DNA of 40,068 nt, from positions 1 to 40,068 of the forward strand of contig CAYFYY010000037.1 in the NCBI GenBank assembly GCA_964347475.1, written 5' to 3'. Both the position numbers and the translations under genes were made by a program. Positions within the stretch are counted from its first letter, which is position 1. Each line of letters starts with the position of its first letter. Of this stretch, positions 32,439-40,068 are shown in pieces. The notes beneath the pieces are model-generated. The model saw only the letters and a list, made by a program, of their open reading frames with translations. It did not search any database and was not told the origin of the DNA. The DNA is from GCA-020356105 sp964347475 (GTDB lineage: Bacteria; Pseudomonadota; Alphaproteobacteria; UBA8366; JADFVY01).

Positions 32439-33515
32439 TCAAATCGGCACGAACACATGGCCCTCGAAGATTCGGCGTGCCGTGCGCAGGATCTCGGCAC
32501 GCACGACTCGCATGCCGCCCGTCGCGTCCGGCGCCAGTTCGACGGCGACCTGGATCCGGCCCGAGGGGTGCTCGATGACGACGGTGCCCGATTCGCGTAT
32601 CGGGCCGCCGATCACCTCGGCAGCGACCGTGCCCTCCATGCTGCAGGCGGTCGCAAGGCAGATGGCGCCGGTTGCCGCGTGTGCCCGGTGGCACTCGTGC
32701 GGCGTCAGGTAGCGTGACGTGATCGTCCCACCCTCGCGCGGCGCCGACAGCAACCCGATCTTCGGCGTGACCAGCGCAGATACGTCGCCCAGCCCCATGC
32801 GGCGCCCGGCTTCCAGGCGCATCCGCTCGAGCCGTCCGTAGAGGTCCCGCATCTCATCGATCTCCTCGGCCGATTCGACGCCGCGCAGACCGACCGTCTC
32901 GGCCCGCAACATCATCATCGGCATCGCGTTGTCGATCAGCGTGACAGCGATCCCGTCGATTTCCTCCTGGCGCTGGCCGGATGCGAACAGCGCGCCGGTC
33001 ACCGCACCCTCGGTGCTGGTAAACGCCATGCGGATCGGCGCGGCCGTGCCGTTGACACCGTCGATCGCCTGGTCGCCCTCATAGGTCACCCGGCCGCCGG
33101 GGGTTTGCACAGTCTCCTCGACCAGCGCGCCGGTGTTCACATTGTGGACACGCACGCGGGTCTCCGGGTCCTGCGCCGCGACCATGCCTTCCTCGATGGC
33201 AAACGGCCCGACGCCGGCCAGCATGTTGCCGCAGTTGGGCTTGGTATCGACGATCGCCTCCGTGACCGAGACCTGGGCGAACAGGTAATCGACGTCGGCA
33301 TCATCGCGGGCCGACGGGCTGACGATTGCCACCTTGCTGGTCTGAATATAGGTGCCACCGATGCCGTCCACTTGCATCGGATGCGGCGAACCCATCACGG
33401 ACAACAGCACGTGGTCGCGCTCGTCGACGTCCTGCGGCAGGTCGGACGCCTTGAAATACGGGCCGCGCGATGTCCCCCCCCGCATGATAACGCAGGGAAT
33501 TCGTTTTGAGCCCAT
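32439..33515 (-). CDS. PrpF/GalD-family isomerase (oxalomesaconate tautomerase/methylaconitate isomerase-like)
   Basis: This 358-residue protein shows the PrpF diaminopimelate-epimerase-like double fold: IPCVIMRGGTSRGPYFKASD at the start, VDGIGGTYIQTSKVAIV, KPNCGNMLAGVGPFAIEEGM (catalytic Cys in NCGN), and ATACSMEGTVAAEVIG ... VVIEHPSGRIQV near the end. Such enzymes shift double bonds in tricarboxylates (4-oxalomesaconate, methylaconitate or aconitate-type acids). The ATG at 33515 overlaps the stop of the dehydrogenase gene by one base (TGATG), so both are translated together. Combined with a TcuA-like dehydrogenase it suggests breakdown of a tricarballylate- or oxalomesaconate-type acid. Confidence 0.9.
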   Translation of the reverse strand: MGSKRIPCVIMRGGTSRGPYFKASDLPQDVDERDHVLLSVMGSPHPMQVDGIGGTYIQTSKVAIVSPSARDDADVDYLFAQVSVTEAIVDTKPNCGNMLAGVGPFAIEEGMVAAQDPETRVRVHNVNTGALVEETVQTPGGRVTYEGDQAIDGVNGTAAPIRMAFTSTEGAVTGALFASGQRQEEIDGIAVTLIDNAMPMMMLRAETVGLRGVESAEEIDEMRDLYGRLERMRLEAGRRMGLGDVSALVTPKIGLLSAPREGGTITSRYLTPHECHRAHAATGAICLATACSMEGTVAAEVIGGPIRESGTVVIEHPSGRIQVAVELAPDATGGMRVVRAEILRTARRIFEGHVFVPI

Positions 33516-35002
33516 CAGGTCCTCCGTGCAGCCGCGCCGATACCGGCAATCCGGCCGAAGACCGTACCGGACATGAGCCCGGTACCACCCGGGTAATTGA
33601 AACAGAAGATGCCGCCGACCAGCTCGCCCGCGGCATAGAGCCCGGGGATCGGGGCCATATCGGTGTCGATCACCTGACCCGTATCCGGGTCGATGCGCAA
33701 CCCGCCGAAGGTGAAGGTGATGCCGCAAGTGATCTGGTAGGCCTCGAAGGGCGGTTCGTCGATGCGGTTCGCCCAGTTGGATTTCGGCATCGCCAGCCCG
33801 TGCGTTGCGCGGCCGTCCTTGATGTTCGGGTCGAACGGGGTGTCGGTGTCGACGGCATCGTTGTAGGCGGCGATCTCGGCGAGAAACCCCGCGGGGTCGA
33901 CCCCCTCGAGCTTCGCGGCCAGCTCCTCGAGCGTGTTCGCGGTAACTTTGGTGACCCGCTTGATGCGGTATTCATCGCGCAGGAGGTGGGTGACCTTGCG
34001 GTCGAAGATCTGCCAGGCGAACTGGTCCGGCTGGTTCAGCACCTCACGGCCGTATCTCGCATAGGTATAGTTGCGGAAGTCCGCGCCCTCGTCGACGAAG
34101 CGCCGGCCGCGGGCATTGACCAGCAGGCCCCACGGATAGGAATGCTTCTGGAAGTTGTCCCCGACGGTCAAATCGCCGAATTCCGGCGCATTGTAGTCCC
34201 AGCCGACGGCATGGCAGCCCGACCAGTTGCCATAGGGCGAGGCACCGATGTCGAGCGCCATGCGGATGCCGTCGCCGGTGTTGAAACGGGTGCCGCGCAC
34301 CTTGGCGAGTTCCCATCCCGGGCCGAGATAGCGGGTCCGCCATTCCGGATTCGACTCGAACCCGCCGCTGGCCAGCACCACACTGTCGCCGCGCACGTCA
34401 TGCAGCGCACCGTCGCTCTTCACGCGGACGCCGGCGACCTTATGGCCGTCGAAAATGAGGTCGACGACCCGCGCGCCGTAACGGATGTCGATCCCCATGC
34501 GTTTGGCGATCTCCGTTTGACGATCGACGAGGCCGGGGCCACCGCCCCAGGACTCCACCGTCAGGCCGCCCCAGAATTTGAACTTGCCGTCCACCTTGAA
34601 GGCCTGGCGGCCGTAGATCGGCACGAAACGCACACCCATATCGTGCAGCCAGGTCAGACCCTCGAAGGACCGCCGCACCAGCCTCTCGCAGAGCTCCGGG
34701 TCGGTGCGAAAACGGGTCACCCGGAACATGTCGTCGAAGAATTGATCGGTCGTATAGGTCCCGAAGTCGGTATTGGATATCTCGTCCTCGGTGAGGTCGG
34801 GCATGATCGCCTGCAGATCTTCGACTCCGTCGTAGGCGACGCGGAACGCACCGGCCGTGAAGCGGCTGTTTCCACCGTTCTCATCGTATGGCGCGCGCTC
34901 CAGCATCAGCACGGATGCGCCGGCCTCGCGCGCGGCAAGCGCGGCGCAGAACGCCGCGTTCCCCGCACCGACCACGATGACGTTGCATTCCGCCACGGCC
35001 AT
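33515..35002 (-). CDS. FAD-dependent tricarballylate dehydrogenase-like protein (TcuA family)
   Basis: The 495-residue product begins with a dinucleotide-binding fold (CNVIVVGAGNAAFCAALAAR, then LMLERAPYDENGGNSRFTAG) and has the fumarate-reductase/TcuA layout through to the C-terminal FAD strand (GLYAAGELVGGIFCFNYPGG). TcuA oxidises tricarballylate to cis-aconitate; relatives act on similar succinate-like acids. The family Arg/His catalytic region appears as RNYTYARYGREV and NYPGGTG. GGAGG precedes the ATG. It heads a unit with the PrpF gene and the ruined TTT binding protein. On the minus strand TTGACA at 35069-35064 may be its -35, but the -10 (CATGCA) is poor. Confidence 0.85.
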   Translation of the reverse strand: MAVAECNVIVVGAGNAAFCAALAAREAGASVLMLERAPYDENGGNSRFTAGAFRVAYDGVEDLQAIMPDLTEDEISNTDFGTYTTDQFFDDMFRVTRFRTDPELCERLVRRSFEGLTWLHDMGVRFVPIYGRQAFKVDGKFKFWGGLTVESWGGGPGLVDRQTEIAKRMGIDIRYGARVVDLIFDGHKVAGVRVKSDGALHDVRGDSVVLASGGFESNPEWRTRYLGPGWELAKVRGTRFNTGDGIRMALDIGASPYGNWSGCHAVGWDYNAPEFGDLTVGDNFQKHSYPWGLLVNARGRRFVDEGADFRNYTYARYGREVLNQPDQFAWQIFDRKVTHLLRDEYRIKRVTKVTANTLEELAAKLEGVDPAGFLAEIAAYNDAVDTDTPFDPNIKDGRATHGLAMPKSNWANRIDEPPFEAYQITCGITFTFGGLRIDPDTGQVIDTDMAPIPGLYAAGELVGGIFCFNYPGGTGLMSGTVFGRIAGIGAAARRT

Positions 35003-35098
35003 GGCCTCCGTTCCCCTTGGCTTGGCTCGATCCGGCGCCTTGCATGCGCCGCCATCGACGATATGTCAAGGCGGACAGCCGGGACACCAAATCCTGCC

Positions 35099-35127
35099 TT
35101 GACGCGCCCCCCGGCGCTGCACTAAAT
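35099..35127 (+). promoter_or_regulatory. rpmB promoter
   Basis: TTGACG (35099-35104), 17 bp, and CTAAAT (35122-35127), a good alphaproteobacterial housekeeping promoter. The start near 35134 would place the hairpin at 35137-35161 at the very 5' end of the transcript. Confidence 0.65.
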
Positions 35128-35136
35128 AGGCGCGCC

Positions 35137-35171
35137 TGCGGGGCCGAAACATCGCCCCGCACCGGTTTTTT
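35137..35171 (+). promoter_or_regulatory. Leader hairpin plus U-run in the rpmB 5' UTR (attenuator candidate)
   Basis: TGCGGGGC (35137-35144) pairs perfectly with GCCCCGCA (35154-35161) around a 9-nt loop CGAAACATC, followed by CCGG and six T (35166-35171). It has a terminator-like shape but stands inside the leader, between promoter and start codon, with no upstream plus-strand gene to terminate. A regulated leader (for example feedback by L28) is the natural reading; the four-base gap before the U-run weakens terminator strength. Confidence 0.55.
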
Positions 35172-35195
35172 CTCACAACCAGGGATGTCGGAACC

Positions 35196-35486
35196 ATGGG
35201 CCGACGGTGCATCATAACGGGCAAGGGCGTACAGGCCGGCAACAACGTCAGCCACGCGCACAACAAAACCCGCCGTCGCTTTCTGCCGAACCTTCAGAGA
35301 GTTTCGCTGCAAAGCGAGGCGCTCGGCGAGGCCGTGCGTATGCGCATCACCACCGCGGCGCTGCGCAAGATCGAAAAGAACGGCGGGCTCGATGCGTGGA
35401 TACTGGGGACACCGAACCGCAAGCTATCCATTGAGGCCCGCCGGCTCAAGCGCCGGATCGAACGGAAGGCGGTGCAGGCCGGCTGA
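35196..35486 (+). CDS. rpmB: 50S ribosomal protein L28
   Basis: This 96-residue basic protein is unmistakable: MGRRCIITGKGVQAGNNVSH, AHNKTRRRFLPNLQRVSLQS and the C-terminal LDAWILGTPNRKLSIEARRL of the alphaproteobacterial form. It binds the large ribosomal subunit near the E-site region. It has its own promoter (35099-35127), a structured leader (35137-35171) and a terminator (35512-35545), so it is a single-gene unit, as often seen beside cobST in this class. Confidence 0.96.
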   Translation: MGRRCIITGKGVQAGNNVSHAHNKTRRRFLPNLQRVSLQSEALGEAVRMRITTAALRKIEKNGGLDAWILGTPNRKLSIEARRLKRRIERKAVQAG

Positions 35487-35511
35487 CACCTGGCACAGCC
35501 GATTTTCGCGC

Positions 35512-35545
35512 AAGCCTGCGGACCGCCGCGGGCTTTGGCGTTTTT
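35512..35545 (+). terminator. Rho-independent terminator of rpmB
   Basis: AAGCCTGCGG (35512-35521) and CCGCGGGCTT (35526-35535) form a 10-bp stem with one G-U pair and a 4-nt loop, followed by TGGCGTTTTT. It lies 26 bp after the rpmB stop. Confidence 0.7.
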
Positions 35546-35694
35546 GCGGGGGACAGAAGCGGTGTCTGGGCGGACGTCAAGCACATCCGGGACCGCATGC
35601 CGGCTGAAGCCTGCCGACCCGCGGCATGTGGCGGTTTTCTGCCGTCTGCAGTAGTATCGAGCGGCCAAGCGTTGGAGTCGAACCGGAGAGTGCG

Positions 35695-36468
35695 GTGATC
35701 GCGAGACGGGATGTTCTAAAGGGGATGGCAAGTTCGCCACTGGCGAGTCTGCCGCTGGCCGCGATGCTCGCCGACCCCCGCCTGGTACGGGCCGCCGCCG
35801 CAAACCTCCATGAATACACGATCAACACGCCAACCGGACGGCGGGTCAGCGGGGCCTTGGCGATGCCGCTGGGCATGCCGGCGCCGACCGTCGTTCTGAT
35901 TCACGAATGGTGGGGATTGAACGACCAGATCAAGGCGGTGACGGCCGAGCTCGGCAGACTCGGCTTTCTCGCGCTTGCCGTTGACCTGATGGATGGCCAT
36001 GTGGCCACGACGCGGGACCAGGCACGGGCCCTTGTCCAGGCAGTGGAACCTGCGGCAGCGACCGATACGCTTGCCGGATGGATCGAATGGCTGCGGGTGC
36101 ACGACGCGTCGAACCGCAAGATCGGAACGGTCGGCTGGTGTTTCGGCGGCGGCTGGTCGCTCAATGCCTCGATCGCGACACCGGTCGAGGCGACGGTCAT
36201 CTATTACGGGCGCGTCAACCGCACCGCGGACGATCTGAAGATGCTGAAGGGACCGGTCCTCGGACACTTCGCGACGCAGGACCCATTCATCGATGCGGCG
36301 ATGGTCTCGACCTGGGAAAAAGAGATGGACAAGGCGGGCAAGGCGTACACGACCCACTGGTACGAGGCCGATCACGGGTTCGCGAATCCGACCAGTGCGC
36401 GTTACGATGAGGGGGATGCCAGGCTCGCCTGGGAACGCACCCTGGATTTCTTTGGCAGTCACCTGTGA
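35695..36468 (+). CDS. Tat-exported dienelactone hydrolase family protein
   Basis: From GTG 35695 the 257-residue product begins VIARRDVLKGMASSPLAS, a twin-arginine type signal leading into a hydrophobic stretch and AAAANLHEY. The mature part is an alpha/beta hydrolase of the dienelactone hydrolase family: VVLIHEWWGLNDQIK, ALAVDLMDG, GTVGWCFGGGWSL (nucleophile Cys149), HFATQDPFID (Asp196) and YEADHGFANP (His227) complete the Cys-Asp-His triad. GGAGAG lies 4 nt before the GTG. A Tat signal on a DLH-fold enzyme places it in the periplasm; the substrate is unknown. The next gene, DUF2937, starts 21 bp downstream and may be cotranscribed. Confidence 0.85.
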   Translation: MIARRDVLKGMASSPLASLPLAAMLADPRLVRAAAANLHEYTINTPTGRRVSGALAMPLGMPAPTVVLIHEWWGLNDQIKAVTAELGRLGFLALAVDLMDGHVATTRDQARALVQAVEPAAATDTLAGWIEWLRVHDASNRKIGTVGWCFGGGWSLNASIATPVEATVIYYGRVNRTADDLKMLKGPVLGHFATQDPFIDAAMVSTWEKEMDKAGKAYTTHWYEADHGFANPTSARYDEGDARLAWERTLDFFGSHL

Positions 36469-36489
36469 CCGGCGGCCGGGGCGAGACGC

Positions 36490-37011
36490 GTGCTTAAGCG
36501 CCTGCTGATCATCGCCGTCGGCCTGGCCGTCGGCGCCGCTGCGGCGCAGTCGCCGGAGTTCATCCAGCAATACACGCAGCGGCTCGGCGGATGGCGCGAC
36601 GCTTATGCGCAACAGCTCGCGGATCTCGACCAGCGCGCGCGCGAGGCCGGCCTCAGCCGCGATGCGTATATTGACGCGCTGCGCAAGAGCGACGATCCCA
36701 ATGCGGTCCGTGAAGGCGCGTATCTGGCCCTGCTGCCGGGTTACCAGGCGGCACTCGACAAAGCGTACGAAGATCTTACCGGGGCGGCGCCCTGGATGCG
36801 GCTACCGACCTTTGTCCAGCACTATAACGGTGAGTTGGCGATCCGCGTGTGGCGCGACTACAAGCCAGCGGTGCCGACGACGGCGGAGGGCTTGGCCTAC
36901 GGCGGGGTCGGCTTCCTCGCCGGCTGGGTTGCGGTCGCGCTGGCCGGTCTGCCGTTCCGGATGTGGCGCCGCCGCCGCGAGGCTGCTCGCGAGCGCCCCG
37001 ACTTGTTATGA
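36490..37011 (+). CDS. DUF2937 family protein
   Basis: This 173-residue protein fits DUF2937: an N-terminal hydrophobic signal/anchor (LLIIAVGLAVGAAAAQSPEF), a helical periplasmic part (QYTQRLGGWRDAYAQQLADL; YLALLPGYQAALDKAYEDL) and a C-terminal TM helix (YGGVGFLAGWVAVALAGLPF) followed by a basic tail (RMWRRRREAARERP). This predicts a periplasmic helical domain with both ends in the membrane. Function unknown. It starts with GTG at 36490, 21 bp after the DLH stop. Confidence 0.82.
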   Translation: MLKRLLIIAVGLAVGAAAAQSPEFIQQYTQRLGGWRDAYAQQLADLDQRAREAGLSRDAYIDALRKSDDPNAVREGAYLALLPGYQAALDKAYEDLTGAAPWMRLPTFVQHYNGELAIRVWRDYKPAVPTTAEGLAYGGVGFLAGWVAVALAGLPFRMWRRRREAARERPDLL

Positions 37012-37072
37012 CCTGCCGCAACCCCCACTCCGTTTAGTAGCAGCACAGTTGCTGATTGCCTGCGATCTTCGC

Positions 37073-37726
37073 TCAGGCGACGCCCGTGGCGATGTAAGCA
37101 AGGCCGAAATAGACCTCTTCATATGTCGTATCGTGCAGGCGACGGGAAATCGACTCCCAGGGTCGACGCGTGGCAATCTCCAGCGACACGGCAAAGGGCC
37201 GGACGAGGAAGACCAGCACTGGCGCAACATGACGCAGCCAATTCTGCGGCACGCGCAGGTCAAGGACGACCCAGCGCCGGCCATCTGCCAACGCCCTGGC
37301 ACCGTTTGCGATGACCGAATCGTAGTCGGGCTCGAGGGTCAGGGCAAATGTCGACAGGATGCCGTCGACGCGGTCCGGGAATATGTACTCGGCGGCCGCC
37401 GAACGGACCAGTTCGACATTTGTCCAGCCGGTTCGGTGTACGCGAAGTCGTGCCTGTTCCAGCATTTCCGGCGTCAGGTCGACGCCGATGAGTCGCCCTT
37501 GCGGCCCGATGCGGTCCTGCAGCAGCGCGAAATTGAGGCCCGTCCCGCAGCCGATTTCGACGACGGTATCGCCCCGACGGAGGTGCAGACGGTCGACCGC
37601 GCGGCGTCGGTAAGCCTGCTCGCGAAAGCCGATCAGATAATACAGGTTGGCGGTAACGTCATACCAGGCGGCGCGGCGGCGATAGACCTCTGCAACATTC
37701 TCACGCGTCGTAAAGTCCTTTGGCAT
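37073..37726 (-). CDS. Class I SAM-dependent methyltransferase (UbiE-like)
   Basis: This 217-residue protein has the Rossmann motif I VVEIGCGTGLNFALL (residues 55-69), an acidic end of strand 2 (GVDLTPEMLEQARLR), motif II-type VDGILSTFALTLEPD and a late hydrophobic segment (VAPVLVFLVRPFAVSL). The N-terminal VAEVYRRRAAWYDVTANLYY matches UbiE/phospholipid N-methyltransferase-like enzymes of alphaproteobacteria, so a membrane lipid or quinone substrate is plausible. The ATG at 37726 is used; a TTG at 37741 adds five residues, and neither has a strong ribosome-binding site. It follows cobT by 66 bp on the same strand. Confidence 0.8.
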   Translation of the reverse strand: MPKDFTTRENVAEVYRRRAAWYDVTANLYYLIGFREQAYRRRAVDRLHLRRGDTVVEIGCGTGLNFALLQDRIGPQGRLIGVDLTPEMLEQARLRVHRTGWTNVELVRSAAAEYIFPDRVDGILSTFALTLEPDYDSVIANGARALADGRRWVVLDLRVPQNWLRHVAPVLVFLVRPFAVSLEIATRRPWESISRRLHDTTYEEVYFGLAYIATGVA

Positions 37727-37792
37727 GGCAAGTGAAGGCAACCCCGATCGCAGGACCGATCCGCGCTGGACCGTAAGAGCGACCAGCGAGAC

Positions 37793-39673
37793 TCAGACGC
37801 GACGTCGTCCCTTGGCAACGGCACGTACCGGCAGACGACGCTGCGGACCGGTGTCCTCGTCGAACAGTTCCGTCAACTTTTCCATCATGGTGCCGCCGAG
37901 CTGCTCGACGTCCATGATCGTGACCGCACGTCGGTAATAACGGGTCACGTCGTGGCCGATACCGATGGCGACCAGCTCCACCGGCGAGCGCGTTTCGATG
38001 TAGTCTATGACGTCCCGCAGGTGCCGTTCGAGGTAGTTGCCGGCATTGACCGAGAGCGTCGAGTCGTCGACCGGCGCGCCGTCCGAGATGACCATCAGGA
38101 TGCGGCGCTGCTCGGGTCGGGCGATCAGCCGGTTATGCGCCCACAACAGCGCCTCGCCGTCGATGTTCTCCTTCAGCAGTCCCTCGCGCAGCATCAGACC
38201 CAGATTCTTGCGCGCCCGGCGCAGCGGGGCGTCCGCGGTCTTGTAAATGATGTGACGGAGGTCGTTGAGACGGCCGGGATTTCCGGTCTTGCCCGCGGCG
38301 ATCCACTTCTCGCGGCACTGCCCGCCCTTCCAGGCCCGCGTCGTGAAACCGAGGATCTCGACTTTGACTCCGCAGCGCTCCAGCGTGCGGGCCAGGATGT
38401 CGGCGCTCATGGCGGCGATGGCGATCGGCCGACCGCGCATCGATCCCGAATTGTCAAGCAGCAGCGTTACCACCGTGTCGCGGAACTCGGTATCCTGCTC
38501 CTGTTTGAACGACAGCGGCGTCAGCGGGTTGGTCACAACCCGGTCGAGCCGCGCCGTGTCGAGCAGGCCTTCTTCGAGATTGAACTCCCACGACCGCGTC
38601 TGTTTGGCAAGAAGCCGCCGCTGCAGCCGATTGGCGAGTTTGCCGATGATTCCCTGGAGGTGATTGAGCTGCTGGTCCAGCATATGGCGCAAGCGGGTCA
38701 GCTCCTCCGGATCGCACAGGATTTCCGCATCGACAATCTCGTCGAACTCCTCGGTGAAGATCTTGTAAAAGGGCTCGCGCGGCAGATTGGTCAGATCGCT
38801 CTCGTGTCGCTTCATGCCAGGGTCGCCCGGCGTCTCGCCGCCAGGTGCGGCCAGCGCCTCGCCGTCGCCAGCCTCGCCGGCTTCCTGCAATTCCATGTCG
38901 CCGGTATCGGCGGCGAGGCTGTCGGACAGTGCCTGCTCAAGCTTGCCGCTTCCCTCGACCTCATCCGAAGCTGTTTCCGTGCCCTGATCCTCGTCCTCGC
39001 CCTGCTCGTCCGTGCTCTCGCCGGCTTCACCCGGGTCCTCTTCACCGAGCTCGATATCAAGGTCCGAGATCAACTTGCGCACGGCCTCGCAATAGGTCGC
39101 CTGGTCGTCGACACTGCGCGACAGATCCATCAACGCGCGTTTCAGCTTCCGGTCGAGCAGCGGGCGCCATTTGTCCCACGCCTTGCGGGCGGCGGGGGGT
39201 GGCGGGGCTCCGGTCAGCACCTCTCGGGCCATCAGGCGGACCACCTCCGGCATCGTTGCCTCGGTGGTATCCTCGATAACGCCGAACCCTTCGCGCCGGT
39301 AGCCCTCTTGCAGCGCGGCGGTCAGGTTCTCGGCGACGCCGGCCATCGCACGCGCTCCGATCGCCTCGACCCGCGCCTGTTCCAACACGTCAAAGAGCAC
39401 GGGCGCAACGTCACCGGTCGGCTTGCGGCGGGCGTGCAGGACCGCGTCATGGAACCGCAGCTTGAGCGCGGCGGCGTCGGCCTCGCCGCGCACACACGCG
39501 ACCTCCTCAGTTGGCAGATCCCGGCTCGGCAGCGGCACCCGCACCCGCGGGCCGTCGCCGCCCGCTGATTCCGTGCCATAGGTCAGCTCCGCGTCGTCGC
39601 GGCCCGCGATCGCGCGAAACGCCGCGTTGTTCGCGCGCTTGAAAATATCGATCGGGGATTCGTTGTCGGCCAT
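37793..39673 (-). CDS. cobT: Aerobic cobaltochelatase subunit CobT
   Basis: This 626-residue protein is CobT, one of three subunits (CobN, CobS, CobT) that insert cobalt into hydrogenobyrinic acid diamide, driven by ATP, in aerobic B12 synthesis. The N-terminal half matches (ESPIDIFKRANNAAFRAIAG, TTEATMPEVVRLMAREVLTG). A long Glu/Asp/Gly-rich acidic linker follows (about 205-290), and the C-terminal third is a VWA domain with the MIDAS motif LLDNSGSMRGRP, then GFTTRAWKGG and ISDGAPVDDSTLSV. The ATG at 39673 lies 11 bp after the cobS stop; a start at 39781 would overlap cobS and is rejected. Family length is about 600-640. Confidence 0.95.
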   Translation of the reverse strand: MADNESPIDIFKRANNAAFRAIAGRDDAELTYGTESAGGDGPRVRVPLPSRDLPTEEVACVRGEADAAALKLRFHDAVLHARRKPTGDVAPVLFDVLEQARVEAIGARAMAGVAENLTAALQEGYRREGFGVIEDTTEATMPEVVRLMAREVLTGAPPPPAARKAWDKWRPLLDRKLKRALMDLSRSVDDQATYCEAVRKLISDLDIELGEEDPGEAGESTDEQGEDEDQGTETASDEVEGSGKLEQALSDSLAADTGDMELQEAGEAGDGEALAAPGGETPGDPGMKRHESDLTNLPREPFYKIFTEEFDEIVDAEILCDPEELTRLRHMLDQQLNHLQGIIGKLANRLQRRLLAKQTRSWEFNLEEGLLDTARLDRVVTNPLTPLSFKQEQDTEFRDTVVTLLLDNSGSMRGRPIAIAAMSADILARTLERCGVKVEILGFTTRAWKGGQCREKWIAAGKTGNPGRLNDLRHIIYKTADAPLRRARKNLGLMLREGLLKENIDGEALLWAHNRLIARPEQRRILMVISDGAPVDDSTLSVNAGNYLERHLRDVIDYIETRSPVELVAIGIGHDVTRYYRRAVTIMDVEQLGGTMMEKLTELFDEDTGPQRRLPVRAVAKGRRRV

Positions 39674-39684
39674 GCCCGTTCCGG

Positions 39685-40068
39685 TCAGACCAGCGACGCC
39701 TTCACTCCCGACTCCGGCAGGTCGGTGCCGAAACAGCGCTGATAGTACTCGGCGACCACGGGGCGCTCCATCTCGTCGCACTTGTTCAGGAAGGTCACCC
39801 GGAACGCAAAGCCGATATCATCGAACATCTCGGCATTCTCGGCCCATGTGATCACGGTTCGCGGCGACATGACGGTGGAGATGTCGCCGTTCACGAAGCC
39901 GGCGCGTGTCAGGTCGGCCAGCATGACCATGGCCCCGAGCGTCTTGCGGCCGTCATCGGTGTCATACTTCGGGACCTTCGAGAGGACGATGCGCACCTCT
40001 TCGTCGTGCGGCAGGTAGTTCAGCGTCGGCACGATGTTCCAGCGGTCCATCTGGCCCTGGTTGATCTG
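39685..40068 (-). CDS. cobS: Aerobic cobaltochelatase subunit CobS, C-terminal part
   Basis: Only the last 127 residues lie in the window; the 5' end continues past 40068. The reading frame (QINQGQMDRWNIVPTLNYLP, VPKYDTDDGRKTLGAMVMLA, NGDISTVMSPRTVITWAENA, FLNKCDEMERPVVAEYYQRC) matches the C-terminal portion of CobS, the AAA+ ATPase subunit that works with CobT as the chelatase motor. The full protein is usually about 330 residues, so roughly 200 are missing. Stop 39685; cobT begins 11 bp later, one operon. Confidence 0.93.
   Translation of the reverse strand, partial: QINQGQMDRWNIVPTLNYLPHDEEVRIVLSKVPKYDTDDGRKTLGAMVMLADLTRAGFVNGDISTVMSPRTVITWAENAEMFDDIGFAFRVTFLNKCDEMERPVVAEYYQRCFGTDLPESGVKASLV

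Noticed and set aside
37952..39568. 538-codon open frame antisense to cobT
   Set aside because: cobT is certain on the minus strand, and the antisense translation shows no family pattern.
1..40068. CRISPR arrays, tRNA or rRNA genes, prophage or intact insertion sequences
   Set aside because: No regular repeat-spacer pattern, cloverleaf-like sequence, rRNA text, integrase or transposase was seen on reading both strands; a covariance-model scan would be decisive.

Overview
The window is GC-rich and densely coded. It looks like the chromosome of a free-living alphaproteobacterium, probably of the Rhodospirillales type. Pointers are the cobS-cobT pair (aerobic cobaltochelatase) close to rpmB, a long two-TM coiled-coil protein resembling the alphaproteobacterial polarity factor TipN, a fused FAD/GcvT demethylating dehydrogenase, DUF502, and remnants of TTT-type uptake. 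The taxonomic call is inference. I see no rRNA, tRNA, CRISPR, prophage or intact transposon.

Layout. 1-6 kb: after a gene-free stretch with possible mobile-element debris come a dimethylglycine/sarcosine dehydrogenase-like enzyme, a periplasmic gamma-glutamyltransferase and a NYN-LOTUS nuclease-like protein. 6-15 kb: mostly small exported or envelope proteins (beta-barrel protein, lipoproteins, an Asp-rich membrane-anchored protein), with dodecin, DUF502, a universal stress protein, and two decayed genes (a DUF2846-type lipoprotein and an SLC13/ArsB-type permease). 15-22 kb: an exported metallo-beta-lactamase-fold protein, a small cytochrome c, YajQ, a kelch propeller protein, a SlyD-like isomerase, a degenerate nuclease-fold protein, and an MFS permease next to a DctP-type binding protein that lacks a signal peptide. 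22-28.5 kb: the 1100-residue coiled-coil protein, a divergent LysE exporter/Lrp regulator pair with a near-consensus and apparently leaderless promoter, a translationally coupled EVE/Rieske pair, and an orphan LuxR-type regulator with a degenerate receiver.

28.5-32 kb: an acetyl-CoA synthetase gene broken by two out-of-frame internal deletions, then a VOC-fold protein coupled to MeaB. 32-35 kb: a tricarballylate-dehydrogenase-like/PrpF-family catabolic pair (minus strand) followed by the ruined remnant of its likely TTT solute-binding protein. 35-40 kb: rpmB with its own promoter, a leader hairpin and a terminator; a Tat-exported dienelactone hydrolase; DUF2937; then cobS-cobT-methyltransferase on the minus strand, with cobS running off the window end.

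Four genes are visibly broken (DUF2846 lipoprotein, SLC13 permease, acs, TTT binding protein), so the region is either decaying or carries assembly indels. The best candidates for undescribed biology are the coiled-coil protein, the rpmB leader, the leaderless Lrp control region, the phosphorylation-dead regulator, and the orphan gene at 11080.
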